NCBI GenBank assembly: GCA_905215475.1
Contig: CAJMPW010000001.1
Span: 124,001 to 188,000 of the forward strand
DNA from: CAG-103 sp905215475
GTDB taxonomy: Bacteria > Bacillota > Clostridia > Oscillospirales > Oscillospiraceae
Direction: 5' to 3'
DNA: 64,000 nt
In this document: piece after piece, positions 32,565 through 41,290 of the stretch
How positions within the stretch are numbered: the stretch's first letter is position 1
How the letters are laid out: each line of letters opens with the position of its first letter
Program-made: the position numbers and the translations under genes
Notes under the pieces: model-generated
Told to the model about the DNA's origin: nothing
Databases searched by the model: none
What the model saw: only the letters and a program-made list of their open reading frames with translations

Positions 32565-33541
32565 GTTTCGCGCTCCTTTTTGATCTGCCGGATGTCCCGA
32601 CCCGCGAACGGGAGCGTCTGATATTCGCCCGCGATGCGCGACAGGATCTGCGGCGTGTATTTTTTCTGCAGCTCCTCGTTGGAGCAGTTGGTGCTGATGA
32701 TGGTGGCCTTTTTGCGCGTCAGGCGCGTGTTGATGAGCGTGTAGAGGGCGCTCGTGGAGTAGGCCGTGATCATTTCCGTGCCGAGATCGTCGAGGATCAT
32801 CAGGTCGCAGCCGAGATACTGCTCCACGCGCTGCGCGGCGGCCTCACCGTCGGCGCTGCTGCGCTGGAACTTTGCGCACTCGAACGCATCGAGCGCGCTC
32901 GCGGCCGTCTCGTAGGCGACGGAGTAGCCCGCGCCCGCGACCACGCGTGCGATGCACGCGGACAGATACGTCTTGCCCAGGCCCGTGCTGCCCTGCAGCA
33001 GCAGATTCATCGTGCCGGGGTGAAACGTCTGCGCGAACGTGCGGCAGACCTGAAACACGCGCTCCATCTTCGGGCGCGCGCTCTCGTCATAGAGCGTGAG
33101 GTCAAAGTGCTCGAACGACTCGTCGCCGCTTTGCAGCAGGCGGCTGAGGTCGCGCGTGAGCTCGGCGTTGTAGCGCCGCAGCAGACACCGGCACGGCTGA
33201 CCGTGGATATAGCCCGTGTCGCGGCAGTCGGGGCAGGTGTAGATGTCGTCGGTGTAGTCCACCGGCAGGTGATAGCTTGTCAGCAGCTCGGCGCGCTGCG
33301 CCTGCGTGTCAAGATTCGCACGCTCGAGCGCGCGCAGCTCGTCCGTCGGGTCGCTGCCGTGGCGCATCGTCAGACCGACGAGCGTGATCATCTGCTGCTG
33401 CAGCGTCTGGTCAAGTGTGCGCAGACCGGGCACGCGGCGATAGGCGTCGTCCACGCGGCGGCGGTGCTCGCGCTCATTTTCCGCGCGCTGCTGCGCGATC
33501 TGCTCGCGGGCACGCGCCAGATAGATCCCATTGCGGGCCAT
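32561..33541 (-). CDS. DnaC/DnaI-type helicase loader ATPase
   Basis: A 326-residue AAA+ ATPase likely to load the replicative helicase. After an N-terminal helical region, a zinc-binding cluster (Cys103, Cys106, Cys117, Cys119; CPDC...CRC) precedes the ATPase. Walker A is GSTGLGKT (184-191), Walker B is LMILDDLGTE, and sensor-1 lies in TIISTNCS. The arrangement matches DnaI of Gram-positives rather than IstB or phage DnaC. It lies 12 nt after the dnaD gene and overlaps DUF2804, giving a coupled operon. Confidence 0.92.
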   Translation of the reverse strand: MARNGIYLARAREQIAQQRAENEREHRRRVDDAYRRVPGLRTLDQTLQQQMITLVGLTMRHGSDPTDELRALERANLDTQAQRAELLTSYHLPVDYTDDIYTCPDCRDTGYIHGQPCRCLLRRYNAELTRDLSRLLQSGDESFEHFDLTLYDESARPKMERVFQVCRTFAQTFHPGTMNLLLQGSTGLGKTYLSACIARVVAGAGYSVAYETAASALDAFECAKFQRSSADGEAAAQRVEQYLGCDLMILDDLGTEMITAYSTSALYTLINTRLTRKKATIISTNCSNEELQKKYTPQILSRIAGEYQTLPFAGRDIRQIKKERET

Positions 33542-33553
33542 GCCGGTCCCTCC

Positions 33554-34552
33554 TTAGGTGTTGGTCTGCTCCATCTTGCGGAGCATTTGTTCCACGCGAT
33601 CGAGATCATCGCGGTCGGCTGCGTGCGCGGCGGCAGCCGCACGGTGCTTGCCCGCTGCGCGCGGGTCGCCGCTGCTGATCTCGTCGAGCGTGTGCAGCCC
33701 TTTTTCGTGCCAGCTCATGAGGATGCGGTTGAGATAGGGCCACTTGCGCGCACCGGTCGCCACGACCGTGCGGTCATATGCCTCGGCGATCGCCTCGCAG
33801 TCAAAGCCCATGTCCAGCCAGCTCGTGATGTAGCCGCGCTCGGTGCGGCTCGGCGCACGGTCGCAGATCTGCAATACCTGCAGCACCTGCTGCGCAAGGT
33901 CGCGCCGCGCCTGACGCCGCTGCAAAAATTCCTCCGCCTGCGCCGTCGTGTGGATCTCCTGATCGGCCCATTCGTAGGCCTCCTTTTCGATCCGGCGCAT
34001 CGTCGGCGTGCCGGCGTGACCGCGCTCGGCGCGGTATTCCTGAAAGACGTAGTGGATCAGCTCCATGAGCACGTCGGCCGGGAGGCCGAGATAGTCGCGC
34101 AGCCCGAGCAGCATATTCATTTCGGGTGTCGTGAGCTTGCGGCCGTAGAGCTGCTCGGCCTCGCGGCGCACGGTCTGCATGGGCGCGTCACTGAGCATCC
34201 GGGTGGAGATGTCCTCCGCCGTGTACTGCGGCAGCTCGGCCGCAGGCACGAGCTTCGGCTCGGCGGCGCTCTGCCGGTCGGCTGCGGGCGCGGCACTGCG
34301 CTGCGCCGGGGCGGGCTGTTCTTTTCCGGCGGCGGAGACGAGCCCGAGCGCGCACAGGCGCTCCATCGTCTGGCGCAGTTCACGCTCGGTCAGGCCGATG
34401 CGCTCGGCAGGGAAGGGCTTTCCCCCGGCGCGCAGCAGCGCGAGATATACCAGGGCACAGCGCCCGTCCTTTTCCTGCAGCAGCTTGTCCGCTTCCTCGA
34501 TCGGCAGCGACAGGCAAACCGGCCGCGACAGCGTAAATTCGGCTTGATCCAT
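33554..34552 (-). CDS. DnaD-domain replication initiation protein
   Basis: A 332-residue protein of the DnaD/DnaB(Bsu) family that helps recruit the helicase loader. An N-terminal winged-helix region (about residues 1-75) is followed by an Ala/Pro-rich linker and two DnaB_2-type helical domains, the second with the family-like end motif WPYLNRILMSWHEKGLHT. The neighbouring DnaI-type gene matches the known DnaD-DnaI partnership. It heads the minus-strand operon and has a good extended -10 promoter. Confidence 0.88.
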   Translation of the reverse strand: MDQAEFTLSRPVCLSLPIEEADKLLQEKDGRCALVYLALLRAGGKPFPAERIGLTERELRQTMERLCALGLVSAAGKEQPAPAQRSAAPAADRQSAAEPKLVPAAELPQYTAEDISTRMLSDAPMQTVRREAEQLYGRKLTTPEMNMLLGLRDYLGLPADVLMELIHYVFQEYRAERGHAGTPTMRRIEKEAYEWADQEIHTTAQAEEFLQRRQARRDLAQQVLQVLQICDRAPSRTERGYITSWLDMGFDCEAIAEAYDRTVVATGARKWPYLNRILMSWHEKGLHTLDEISSGDPRAAGKHRAAAAAHAADRDDLDRVEQMLRKMEQTNT

Positions 34553-34594
34553 GCAATTACCCCTCGGGTCGATAGAAATTCATGATAGATTCAC

Positions 34595-34623
34595 ATTATA
34601 GCATGAAAATTGACTTGTAGCAA
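34595..34623 (-). promoter_or_regulatory. Promoter of the dnaD operon
   Basis: Minus strand: TTGCTA (34623-34618), 17-nt spacer, TATAAT (34600-34595) with extended TGC. Its -35 overlaps the -35 of the divergent promoter by 3 bp. Confidence 0.8.
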
Positions 34624-34644
34624 GAGCAGCGCCTGTGTTATAAT
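34615..34644 (+). promoter_or_regulatory. Promoter of the U32 peptidase/maf/mre run
   Basis: TTGTAG (34615-34620), 18-nt spacer, TATAAT (34639-34644) with extended TGT. It overlaps the dnaD promoter, so polymerase cannot occupy both at once. Confidence 0.7.
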
Positions 34645-34677
34645 GCGATATGTATGACTATAACTAGGAGTGGGTCT

Positions 34678-36771
34678 ATGCTGGAATTGTTGGCGCCTGC
34701 GGGCAACCTCGATGCCGTCATCGCGGCGGTGCAAAACGGGGCGGACGCGGTGTACATGGGCTTTGGCGACGGGTTCAACGCGCGCCGGAGCGCAGATAAT
34801 TTCACACGGGAGTCGTTTGCAAAAGCGGTGCGCTACTGCCATATCCGCGGCTGCAAGGTCTACGTCACGCTCAACACCCTCGTGGGTGACCGCGAGATGG
34901 AGTCCGCCGCCGCGCTCGCGCAGCAGGCGTCGGACGCCGGGGCGGATGCGATCCTCGTGCAGGATCTGGGGCTTGCGCGCGTGCTGCGCGACGCCCTGCC
35001 GGATATCCCGCTGCACGCGAGCACGCAGATGAGCATCCACAACCTCGCCGGAGTCGAGGCTGCGGCCGAGATGGGCATCACCCGCGCCGTGCTCTCGCGC
35101 GAGCTCTCGCTCGAGCAGATCCGCTTCATCTCGCAGCACGCGAGCATCGAGACCGAGGTCTTTGTGCACGGTGCGCTGTGCTTCTGCTATTCCGGTCAGT
35201 GCTATATGAGTGCGCTCATCGGCCGCCGCAGCGGCAACCGCGGCGCGTGTGCGCAGCCGTGCCGTATGCAGTACAGCATGGGCGGCCGCATGGACGAGTA
35301 CCCGCTGAGCCTGCGCGACAACTGTCTGGCGGATTATCTGCAGCAGCTTGCCGACGCCGGCGTCGCCTGCGTGAAGATCGAGGGACGCATGAAGCGGCCG
35401 GAGTATGTCGCCGTGGTCACGGATGTGTACGCCAAGTGCATCCATGAGCACCGCGTGCCCACGCAGGAGGAGAGCGACCGTCTTGCGCTGGCGTTTTCGC
35501 GTCAGGGCTTCACGCAGGGCTACCTGCTCGGCGAGAAGGGGCCGGATATGCTCGGCACCCGCGCGGCCGAGCCTGACCGCGAGGCCGAAAAGATGTTCAC
35601 CGCCGCGCGCAAGGCATATGCCGACGGTGAGCGCCGCCGCGTGCCCGTGAAGTTTTATGCCAAAGTGCGCGCGGGCGAGCCGGTCATGGCCGCCGTTGCA
35701 GATGAGGACGGGCATCGCGCCGTGCTCACAGGGCCTGTGCCCGAGCCTGCGCAGCGTGCGCCGCTGACCGAGCAGAGCCTTGCCGATCAATTTGCCAAAA
35801 CAGGCGGAACGCCCTATTATTCCACCGGCACGGAAAGCCGCATCGACCCCGGGCTGTACCTTCCGGCGGCCGCCGTCAACGACCTGCGCCGCCGGCTCAT
35901 CACCGGTCTGAAGGACGAGCGCGCGGCGCTGCCCGAGCGGCGCAGCCTGCCGCTGCCGCTGCGTCCGGAGGGCAAGCGCTATTATGCCGACCCCGTGCTC
36001 ATCGTGCAGGTGCATCAGCCCGAGCAGCTCACGCCGGAGCTGGCCGCGCTGCACCCGGCGTATGTGTATGTGCCGGTCGAGATCCTGGACACGGCCTTTC
36101 CGCGCGTCGCCCCGTTTCTGGAGCAGGGGGCGCAGGTCGTGGCGGTGTTGCCGCGCGTCATTACGGACGATCAGGCGGAGGATATGCACGCGATGCTCTC
36201 CCGCGCCGCCGAAAACGGCGTGTGCGAGGCGCTCGTCGGCAACATGGGGCACATCTTCTTCGCCCGCCGCGCGGGAATGCGTGTGCGCGGCGACTTTGGG
36301 CTCAATGTCTTTAACTCCTACACCGAGGGAGTCTTGCAGCAGGCCGGGCTCGTGAGTGCGACGGCGTCGTTCGAGCTGCGCGTGGCGCAGATCCGCGACC
36401 TTGCCAAGGCGGTCGACACCGAGATGATCGTCTACGGCCGTCTGCCGTGCATGATCACCGAGCAGTGCATCATCCGCAACAGCGCGGGGCGCTGCAACTG
36501 CACCGTGCCAAACAATCTGGCCGACCGGCGCGGGGCGCTGTTCCCGGTGCTGCCGGCGTTCGGTCACCGCAACCAGATCTTCAACGCGCACAAGCTCTAC
36601 CTTGCCGACAAGCATGAGGACTATGAAACGGCGGGGCTCTGGGGCGTGCGCCTCATGTTCACGACCGAGACGCCGCATGAGTGCGTCGCGGTCACGCAGA
36701 GCTATCAGGGTCTGACGGATTACCGCCCCAACGGGCTGACCCGCGGACTGTATTATCGGGGCGTGGAATGA
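34678..36771 (+). CDS. Peptidase U32 family protein (RNA-hydroxylation type)
   Basis: A 697-residue cytosolic protein of the U32 group, long form with an extra C-terminal region. Starts with MLELLAPAGNLDAV and carries the U32 signature EVFVHGALCFCYSGQCYMS, then GRRSGNRGACAQPCRMQY. A further Cys set near the end (CIIRNS, CNC) fits iron-sulfur binding. Members such as RlhA and TrhP hydroxylate rRNA or tRNA rather than cleave protein, so I expect an RNA-modification role; which RNA is unknown. AGGAG lies 7 nt before ATG 34678. It leads a long plus-strand gene run. Confidence 0.9.
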   Translation: MLELLAPAGNLDAVIAAVQNGADAVYMGFGDGFNARRSADNFTRESFAKAVRYCHIRGCKVYVTLNTLVGDREMESAAALAQQASDAGADAILVQDLGLARVLRDALPDIPLHASTQMSIHNLAGVEAAAEMGITRAVLSRELSLEQIRFISQHASIETEVFVHGALCFCYSGQCYMSALIGRRSGNRGACAQPCRMQYSMGGRMDEYPLSLRDNCLADYLQQLADAGVACVKIEGRMKRPEYVAVVTDVYAKCIHEHRVPTQEESDRLALAFSRQGFTQGYLLGEKGPDMLGTRAAEPDREAEKMFTAARKAYADGERRRVPVKFYAKVRAGEPVMAAVADEDGHRAVLTGPVPEPAQRAPLTEQSLADQFAKTGGTPYYSTGTESRIDPGLYLPAAAVNDLRRRLITGLKDERAALPERRSLPLPLRPEGKRYYADPVLIVQVHQPEQLTPELAALHPAYVYVPVEILDTAFPRVAPFLEQGAQVVAVLPRVITDDQAEDMHAMLSRAAENGVCEALVGNMGHIFFARRAGMRVRGDFGLNVFNSYTEGVLQQAGLVSATASFELRVAQIRDLAKAVDTEMIVYGRLPCMITEQCIIRNSAGRCNCTVPNNLADRRGALFPVLPAFGHRNQIFNAHKLYLADKHEDYETAGLWGVRLMFTTETPHECVAVTQSYQGLTDYRPNGLTRGLYYRGVE

Positions 36772-36791
36772 CCCGCCCGGGAGGAACGACC

Positions 36792-37364
36792 ATGAACTGG
36801 ATTCTTGCCTCCGGCTCCCCGCGCCGGCGGGAGCTGCTGGAGATGCTCGGTGTGCCGAACCTGACGATCCGTCCGGCCAAGGGACCCGAGCGCGCGACGC
36901 CGGGCGCAGGACCGGAGCAGACCGTGCGCGAGCTTGCGCTGCACAAGGCGCAGGAGGTCGCGCAGACCTGCGCGCCGGAGGACATCGTCATCGCGGCGGA
37001 CACGATCGTCTATCTTGACGGCGTGATCCTCGGCAAGCCGAAGGACACGGCCGACGCCGCGCGTATGCTCGCCGCCCTGTCGGGACGCGAGCACACCGTC
37101 TACACCGGCGTCGCCGTGCTGCGCGGCGGCGAGACGCGGCTGGCGGCCGAGCACACGGCCGTGCGCTTTCGCACGCTGACGCCGGCGGAGATCACGCGCT
37201 ACATCGCCACCGGTGAGCCGATGGACAAGGCCGGCGCCTACGGCGTTCAGGGGCGCGGGGCGCTGTTTGTCGCGCATCTGGACGGGGACTATTTCAACGT
37301 CATGGGCCTGCCGCTGTGCCGGCTCGGACAACTGCTGAACGAACTGGGAGTCGAGCTGCTTTGA
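36792..37364 (+). CDS. maf: Maf-family nucleoside triphosphate pyrophosphatase
   Basis: A 190-residue house-cleaning enzyme that hydrolyses dTTP/UTP or modified NTPs and is linked to septum control in Bacillus. N-terminal LASGSPRRRELL, the catalytic aspartate in AADTIVYLDG, GKPKD, and the C-terminal GAYGVQGRGALFV are all present. GGGAGG precedes the ATG. Its stop overlaps the TTG start of mreC. The maf-mreC-mreD order is conserved in Firmicutes. Confidence 0.94.
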   Translation: MNWILASGSPRRRELLEMLGVPNLTIRPAKGPERATPGAGPEQTVRELALHKAQEVAQTCAPEDIVIAADTIVYLDGVILGKPKDTADAARMLAALSGREHTVYTGVAVLRGGETRLAAEHTAVRFRTLTPAEITRYIATGEPMDKAGAYGVQGRGALFVAHLDGDYFNVMGLPLCRLGQLLNELGVELL

Positions 37365-38209
37365 ACTGGAAAACATATCTGAAGAAAAAAGGTGCGCGCA
37401 TCGGCGCGATCGTGCTTGCGGTCGTGCTCGTGCTCGCGCTCATCGCCGGGGCGCTCGGCGGCAAGGCGGGATTCCTCACGAATCTCGACGGCATCGTGCG
37501 CGCGCCGCTGCAAAAGGCCGCGACCGTCACGGCGCAGTGGCTCGAGAGCATCTACGGCTACATTTATAAATATGACCAGCTCAAGGCCGAAAACGACCAG
37601 CTGCGCGTCCAGCTTGCCGAGGCGCAGGCGCAGGCGCGCGAGGGGCAGGAGGCGCTGGCGGAAAACGAGCGCTACCGCGAGCTGCTGGGCTTCACGCAGC
37701 GGCACACGGACTTCGAGCTTGAGCCGGCAAACGTCGTGTCCTACGGCGCGTCGAACTGGTCGAGCACGCTCGCGCTCAGCAAGGGCAGCGACTGCGGCAT
37801 CGAGGTCGGTGACTGCGTCATGAACGAGGCCGGCGCGCTTGTCGGTCAGGTTATCGAGGTCGGCAGCACATGGGCGACCGTGCGCACGGTCATCGACGTG
37901 GACATGAGCGTCGGCGGCTACATCAGCAGCAGCGGCGCCACGGCCATGGTGCTCGGCGACTTCACGCTCATGCAGGACGGCTGCGTGCGCTTCGGCTACC
38001 TGGCCGAGGGCATGAGCATCTTCACCGGCGACACCGTGCTCACATCCGGCAAGGGCGGCGCGTTCCCGGCGGGGCTCGTCGTCGGCACGATCACCGATGT
38101 GCGCACCGAGGCCGGCGGTCAGCAGACCTACGGCGTCATCACGCCCGCGTGTGATCTCGGCGAGCTGCTGCAGGTGTTCGTCATCAAGGACTTTGATGTG
38201 GTGAGCTGA
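37361..38209 (+). CDS. mreC: Rod shape-determining protein MreC
   Basis: A 282-residue bitopic protein that scaffolds lateral wall synthesis. One membrane helix near residues 10-31 is followed by a coiled coil (KYDQLKAENDQLRVQLAEAQ region) and a beta-barrel domain typical of MreC, with ANVVSYGASNWSSTLALSKGS. I place the start at the TTG at 37361, which overlaps the maf stop (TTGA) and has GGGAG upstream. MreB is not in the window, so only mreC and mreD are kept together here. Confidence 0.92.
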   Translation: MNWKTYLKKKGARIGAIVLAVVLVLALIAGALGGKAGFLTNLDGIVRAPLQKAATVTAQWLESIYGYIYKYDQLKAENDQLRVQLAEAQAQAREGQEALAENERYRELLGFTQRHTDFELEPANVVSYGASNWSSTLALSKGSDCGIEVGDCVMNEAGALVGQVIEVGSTWATVRTVIDVDMSVGGYISSSGATAMVLGDFTLMQDGCVRFGYLAEGMSIFTGDTVLTSGKGGAFPAGLVVGTITDVRTEAGGQQTYGVITPACDLGELLQVFVIKDFDVVS

Positions 38210-38210
38210 T

Positions 38211-38726
38211 ATGTGGGCGGATCTGATCAATAAGGAAAAGATACACCGCGCGCTCTGGTGCGCGCTGTACATGGCGGTCACCGTGATCCTGCAGACCACA
38301 GTCTTTGCGCACGTCGCGCTCTTTGGCGTGCACGCCATGTTCGTGCCGGCGGTCGTCGTGGCGGTCGGCGTGTTTGAGGGCGGCACATGGGGCGCGGTCT
38401 TCGGTCTCGTCACGGGCTATTTCTGCGCCATGAGCTACCCCGAAACGGGGCTGCTGTTTGCCGTGCTCTTCGCGTTCATCGGCTTCGGCGCGGGGATGCT
38501 CGCGGCATACCTCATCAATAACAGCATCTTCCCGTTTCTTGTGACGTGTCTGGCCGCGTTTTTGCTCACGGCCTTTTGCCAGATGTTCCGCCTGTGGATC
38601 TTCCACGGCGCGTCGTTCTGGCGGCTGCTCGCCGTGGCGCTGGGGCAGAGCGCGTTCTCGCTCCCGCTCGCCGTGCCGTATTACTACATCAGCCGTGCGT
38701 TTCACCGCCGGCGTGCCCAGCGCTGA
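38211..38726 (+). CDS. mreD: Rod shape-determining protein MreD
   Basis: A 171-residue integral membrane protein with five or six helices, directly after mreC (1 nt gap) and before a penicillin-binding protein. Sequence similarity within MreD is low, so the call rests on length, hydrophobicity, the pattern FEGGTWGAVFGLVTGYFCAM, and position. Confidence 0.88.
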   Translation: MWADLINKEKIHRALWCALYMAVTVILQTTVFAHVALFGVHAMFVPAVVVAVGVFEGGTWGAVFGLVTGYFCAMSYPETGLLFAVLFAFIGFGAGMLAAYLINNSIFPFLVTCLAAFLLTAFCQMFRLWIFHGASFWRLLAVALGQSAFSLPLAVPYYYISRAFHRRRAQR

Positions 38727-38765
38727 GGCATTCAGCGCGCCCGTACCCCCGAAAGGATCTTCGCT

Positions 38766-40832
38766 ATGGAAAAACCCATCAAGCCCGGCCGTATCGCCGC
38801 GCTCGCGTGTATGCTCACGCTGCTCGTGATCGTGTTCGTGGTTGCGCTCTACAAACTGCAGATCGTGGAAGGTAAGGCGTATTATGAGGAAAACCGCAAC
38901 AGCGTCGCCAGCTCCCAGAGCGTGGCGGCCGCGCGCGGCAGCATCCTTGACCGCTATGGCCGCGTGCTCGTGTCGAACACGAGCTGCAACAACCTCGTCT
39001 TCAACCCCGATGACCTCTTCGAGCAGGACGACCCGAACGGCATCCTGCTGCGCCTTGCGCGCACCGTCGTCAGCTGCGGCGACACGTATGTCGACGAGAT
39101 GCCGGTCACGACCGAGCCGCCGTTCGAGTATACGGACATGAACGAGACGCAGCGCACACAGCTCAAGGGCTTTCTCAAATATGCCGGTCTCGACGAGGAG
39201 GCCACGGCCGTGGAGCTTTTGAGCTACTGCCGCGAAAAGTTTGAGATCAACAACAACTACTCCGCAGCCGATATGCGCACCATCGCCGGTCTGCGCTATT
39301 CGATCAAGACGCGCTATATCGACAAGCTCTATCTGCCCGATTACGTCTTTGTCAAGGACGCGAGCATGGAGCTCATCACCTCCCTGAAGGAGAATAACGT
39401 CCCCGGCTTTGAGGTCACGGTGTCGTATACGCGCCAGTATCACACGAATCTGGCGGCGCATCTGCTCGGCTACACGGGCCTGATGAACGCCGAGGAGTAC
39501 ACGACCTATAAGACGCAGGGCTATCCCATGAGCGCGACCGTCGGCAAGGACGGGGCGGAGCTCGCCTTTGAGAAATATCTCCACGGCACGGACGGCACGG
39601 CGATCGTGACGAAAAACGCTGCCGGTACCGTCACCGGTACGACCTATACCAAGGAGCCGGAGCCCGGCAATCAGGTCAGTCTCACCATTGACCTCGACCT
39701 GCAGTCGGCGGCGGAACAGTCGCTGACCAAGGGCATCGAGAACATGAAGTCAAAATCCACGGAAGACAGCGACGCCGTCGGCGGCGGCGCGCTCGTGGCG
39801 GTCGACGTCGCCACCGGTCAGCCGCTGGCCATCGCAAACTACCCGACCTTCGACCTGCAGACGCTCTTCCAGAGCGAGGAGAACTACAAGGCCGTCTCCG
39901 AGGCGGACAACCAGCCGCTGTTCAACCACGCGCTGCTCGGCCAGTATTCTCCGGGCTCGACGTTCAAGCCCTGCACGGCCATTGCCGGCCTGACCGAGGG
40001 CGTCATCACCACCGGAACGGAGATCGAGTGCACCGGCACGTTCCGCAAGTATGAGGACACCGGCTACGCGCCCAAGTGCTGGATCGCCTCCTCCGGCACC
40101 ACGCACGGCAATGACAACGTTACCGAGGCTATCCGCGACTCGTGCAACATCTTCTTCTACACCGTCGGCGACAGCCTGCCGATCGACACGCTCGCGCGCT
40201 ATGCCGCGGCCTTCGGCCTCGGCGAGCACACCGGCATCGAGCTGCCGGAGAGCACCGGCCAGATGGCCACGGAGGCCGTGAAGAAAAAGCTCGAGAACAC
40301 GAACTGGTATGTCGGCGACTCGCTGCAGGCGGCCATCGGCCAGTCGTACAGCCTGTTCACGCCGCTGCAGCTTTCGGAATACTGCGCCACGATCGCAAAC
40401 GGCGGCACGCGCCACAGCGCGTCCATCCTGAAGTCCGTGCGCAGCTACGACGGCAGCGAGCTCATCTATGAAAACGAGGCTGAGGTGCTCAGCACCGTTG
40501 AGACCGGCGACTACAACTGGGCCGCCGTGCAAAAGGGTATGTACCTCGTCGCCAACGACCCCGCCGGCAGCGCTTACGAGACCTTCGGCAGCTACGGCGT
40601 GAAGGTCGCCGCCAAGACCGGTACCGCCCAGCTCGGCGATAACCAGGTCAACAACGCCATTTTTATCTGCTACGCACCGTATGACAACCCCAAGGTCGCC
40701 GTGGCGGTCGTTGTGGAGCACGGCAGCGCCGGCGCTTCCATCGCCTCCATCGCGCGCGATTTTCTCGACGCATATTTTACCGTCAAGACCGTTGACACCG
40801 CCCCCGAGAGCGAGCTCTCGCTGCTGCGATGA
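38766..40832 (+). CDS. Penicillin-binding protein 2-type transpeptidase (class B)
   Basis: A 688-residue bitopic transpeptidase of peptidoglycan elongation. One membrane helix (about 12-29), a pedestal domain beginning with the RGSILDRYGRVL motif, then the penicillin-binding domain: SxxK as SPGSTFKP (Ser near residue 397), SCN (near 459) and KTGT (near 617). A beta-lactam target. It follows mreD by 39 nt, as mrdA does in many rod-shaped bacteria, so it is probably the elongasome enzyme. It could also be a sporulation homologue. Confidence 0.93.
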   Translation: MEKPIKPGRIAALACMLTLLVIVFVVALYKLQIVEGKAYYEENRNSVASSQSVAAARGSILDRYGRVLVSNTSCNNLVFNPDDLFEQDDPNGILLRLARTVVSCGDTYVDEMPVTTEPPFEYTDMNETQRTQLKGFLKYAGLDEEATAVELLSYCREKFEINNNYSAADMRTIAGLRYSIKTRYIDKLYLPDYVFVKDASMELITSLKENNVPGFEVTVSYTRQYHTNLAAHLLGYTGLMNAEEYTTYKTQGYPMSATVGKDGAELAFEKYLHGTDGTAIVTKNAAGTVTGTTYTKEPEPGNQVSLTIDLDLQSAAEQSLTKGIENMKSKSTEDSDAVGGGALVAVDVATGQPLAIANYPTFDLQTLFQSEENYKAVSEADNQPLFNHALLGQYSPGSTFKPCTAIAGLTEGVITTGTEIECTGTFRKYEDTGYAPKCWIASSGTTHGNDNVTEAIRDSCNIFFYTVGDSLPIDTLARYAAAFGLGEHTGIELPESTGQMATEAVKKKLENTNWYVGDSLQAAIGQSYSLFTPLQLSEYCATIANGGTRHSASILKSVRSYDGSELIYENEAEVLSTVETGDYNWAAVQKGMYLVANDPAGSAYETFGSYGVKVAAKTGTAQLGDNQVNNAIFICYAPYDNPKVAVAVVVEHGSAGASIASIARDFLDAYFTVKTVDTAPESELSLLR

Positions 40833-40865
40833 CGGCCGCTGACCAGAAAGAGAGGAGTTTTCCAC

Positions 40866-41267
40866 ATGAACATTGCACTGATCGCTGACGACGGAAAAAA
40901 GGAACTCATGGTCCAGTTCTGCATCGCATACTGCGGCATTCTGGCCAAGCACGAACTGAGCTCCACGTTTACGACCGGCCGGCTCATCTCCGAGGCCACC
41001 GGACTGAAGATCCGCACGTATCTGCACTCGGCACAGGGCTGCCAGCAGCTCGATGCGCGCATCGCGTACAACGAGATCGACCTCGTGCTGTTTTTCTGCG
41101 ATGCGGAAAACGGCAACTTCGACGAGGTCAACCGCATGGCGCGCCTGTGCGACCAGCGGCAGATCCCGTTTGCCAGCAACGTCGCCACGGCTGAGGTGCT
41201 CATCCTCGGTCTGAGCCGCGGCGATCTCGACTGGCGCGACATCGTCAACCCCAAAAAGAAATCGTAA
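40866..41267 (+). CDS. Methylglyoxal-synthase-like protein lacking catalytic residues
   Basis: A 133-residue protein with the MGS fold: MNIALIADDGKKELMVQF at the start, TTGRLISEATGL, a central IDLVLFFCDAENG, and NVATAEVLI at the end. Key positions of the enzyme are changed. The active-site AHD reads ADD, the SGPxGGDQQ loop with the catalytic aspartate reads HSAQGCQQ, and the DPL...PHDPD segment reads DAENGNFDEV. It therefore probably does not make methylglyoxal. It sits between the PBP and hisS with GAGAGGAG upstream. It may be a ligand sensor or a repurposed enzyme; no function is proposed. Confidence 0.8.
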   Translation: MNIALIADDGKKELMVQFCIAYCGILAKHELSSTFTTGRLISEATGLKIRTYLHSAQGCQQLDARIAYNEIDLVLFFCDAENGNFDEVNRMARLCDQRQIPFASNVATAEVLILGLSRGDLDWRDIVNPKKKS

Positions 41268-41290
41268 GCCCGAAAGGAAACCAAGACATC

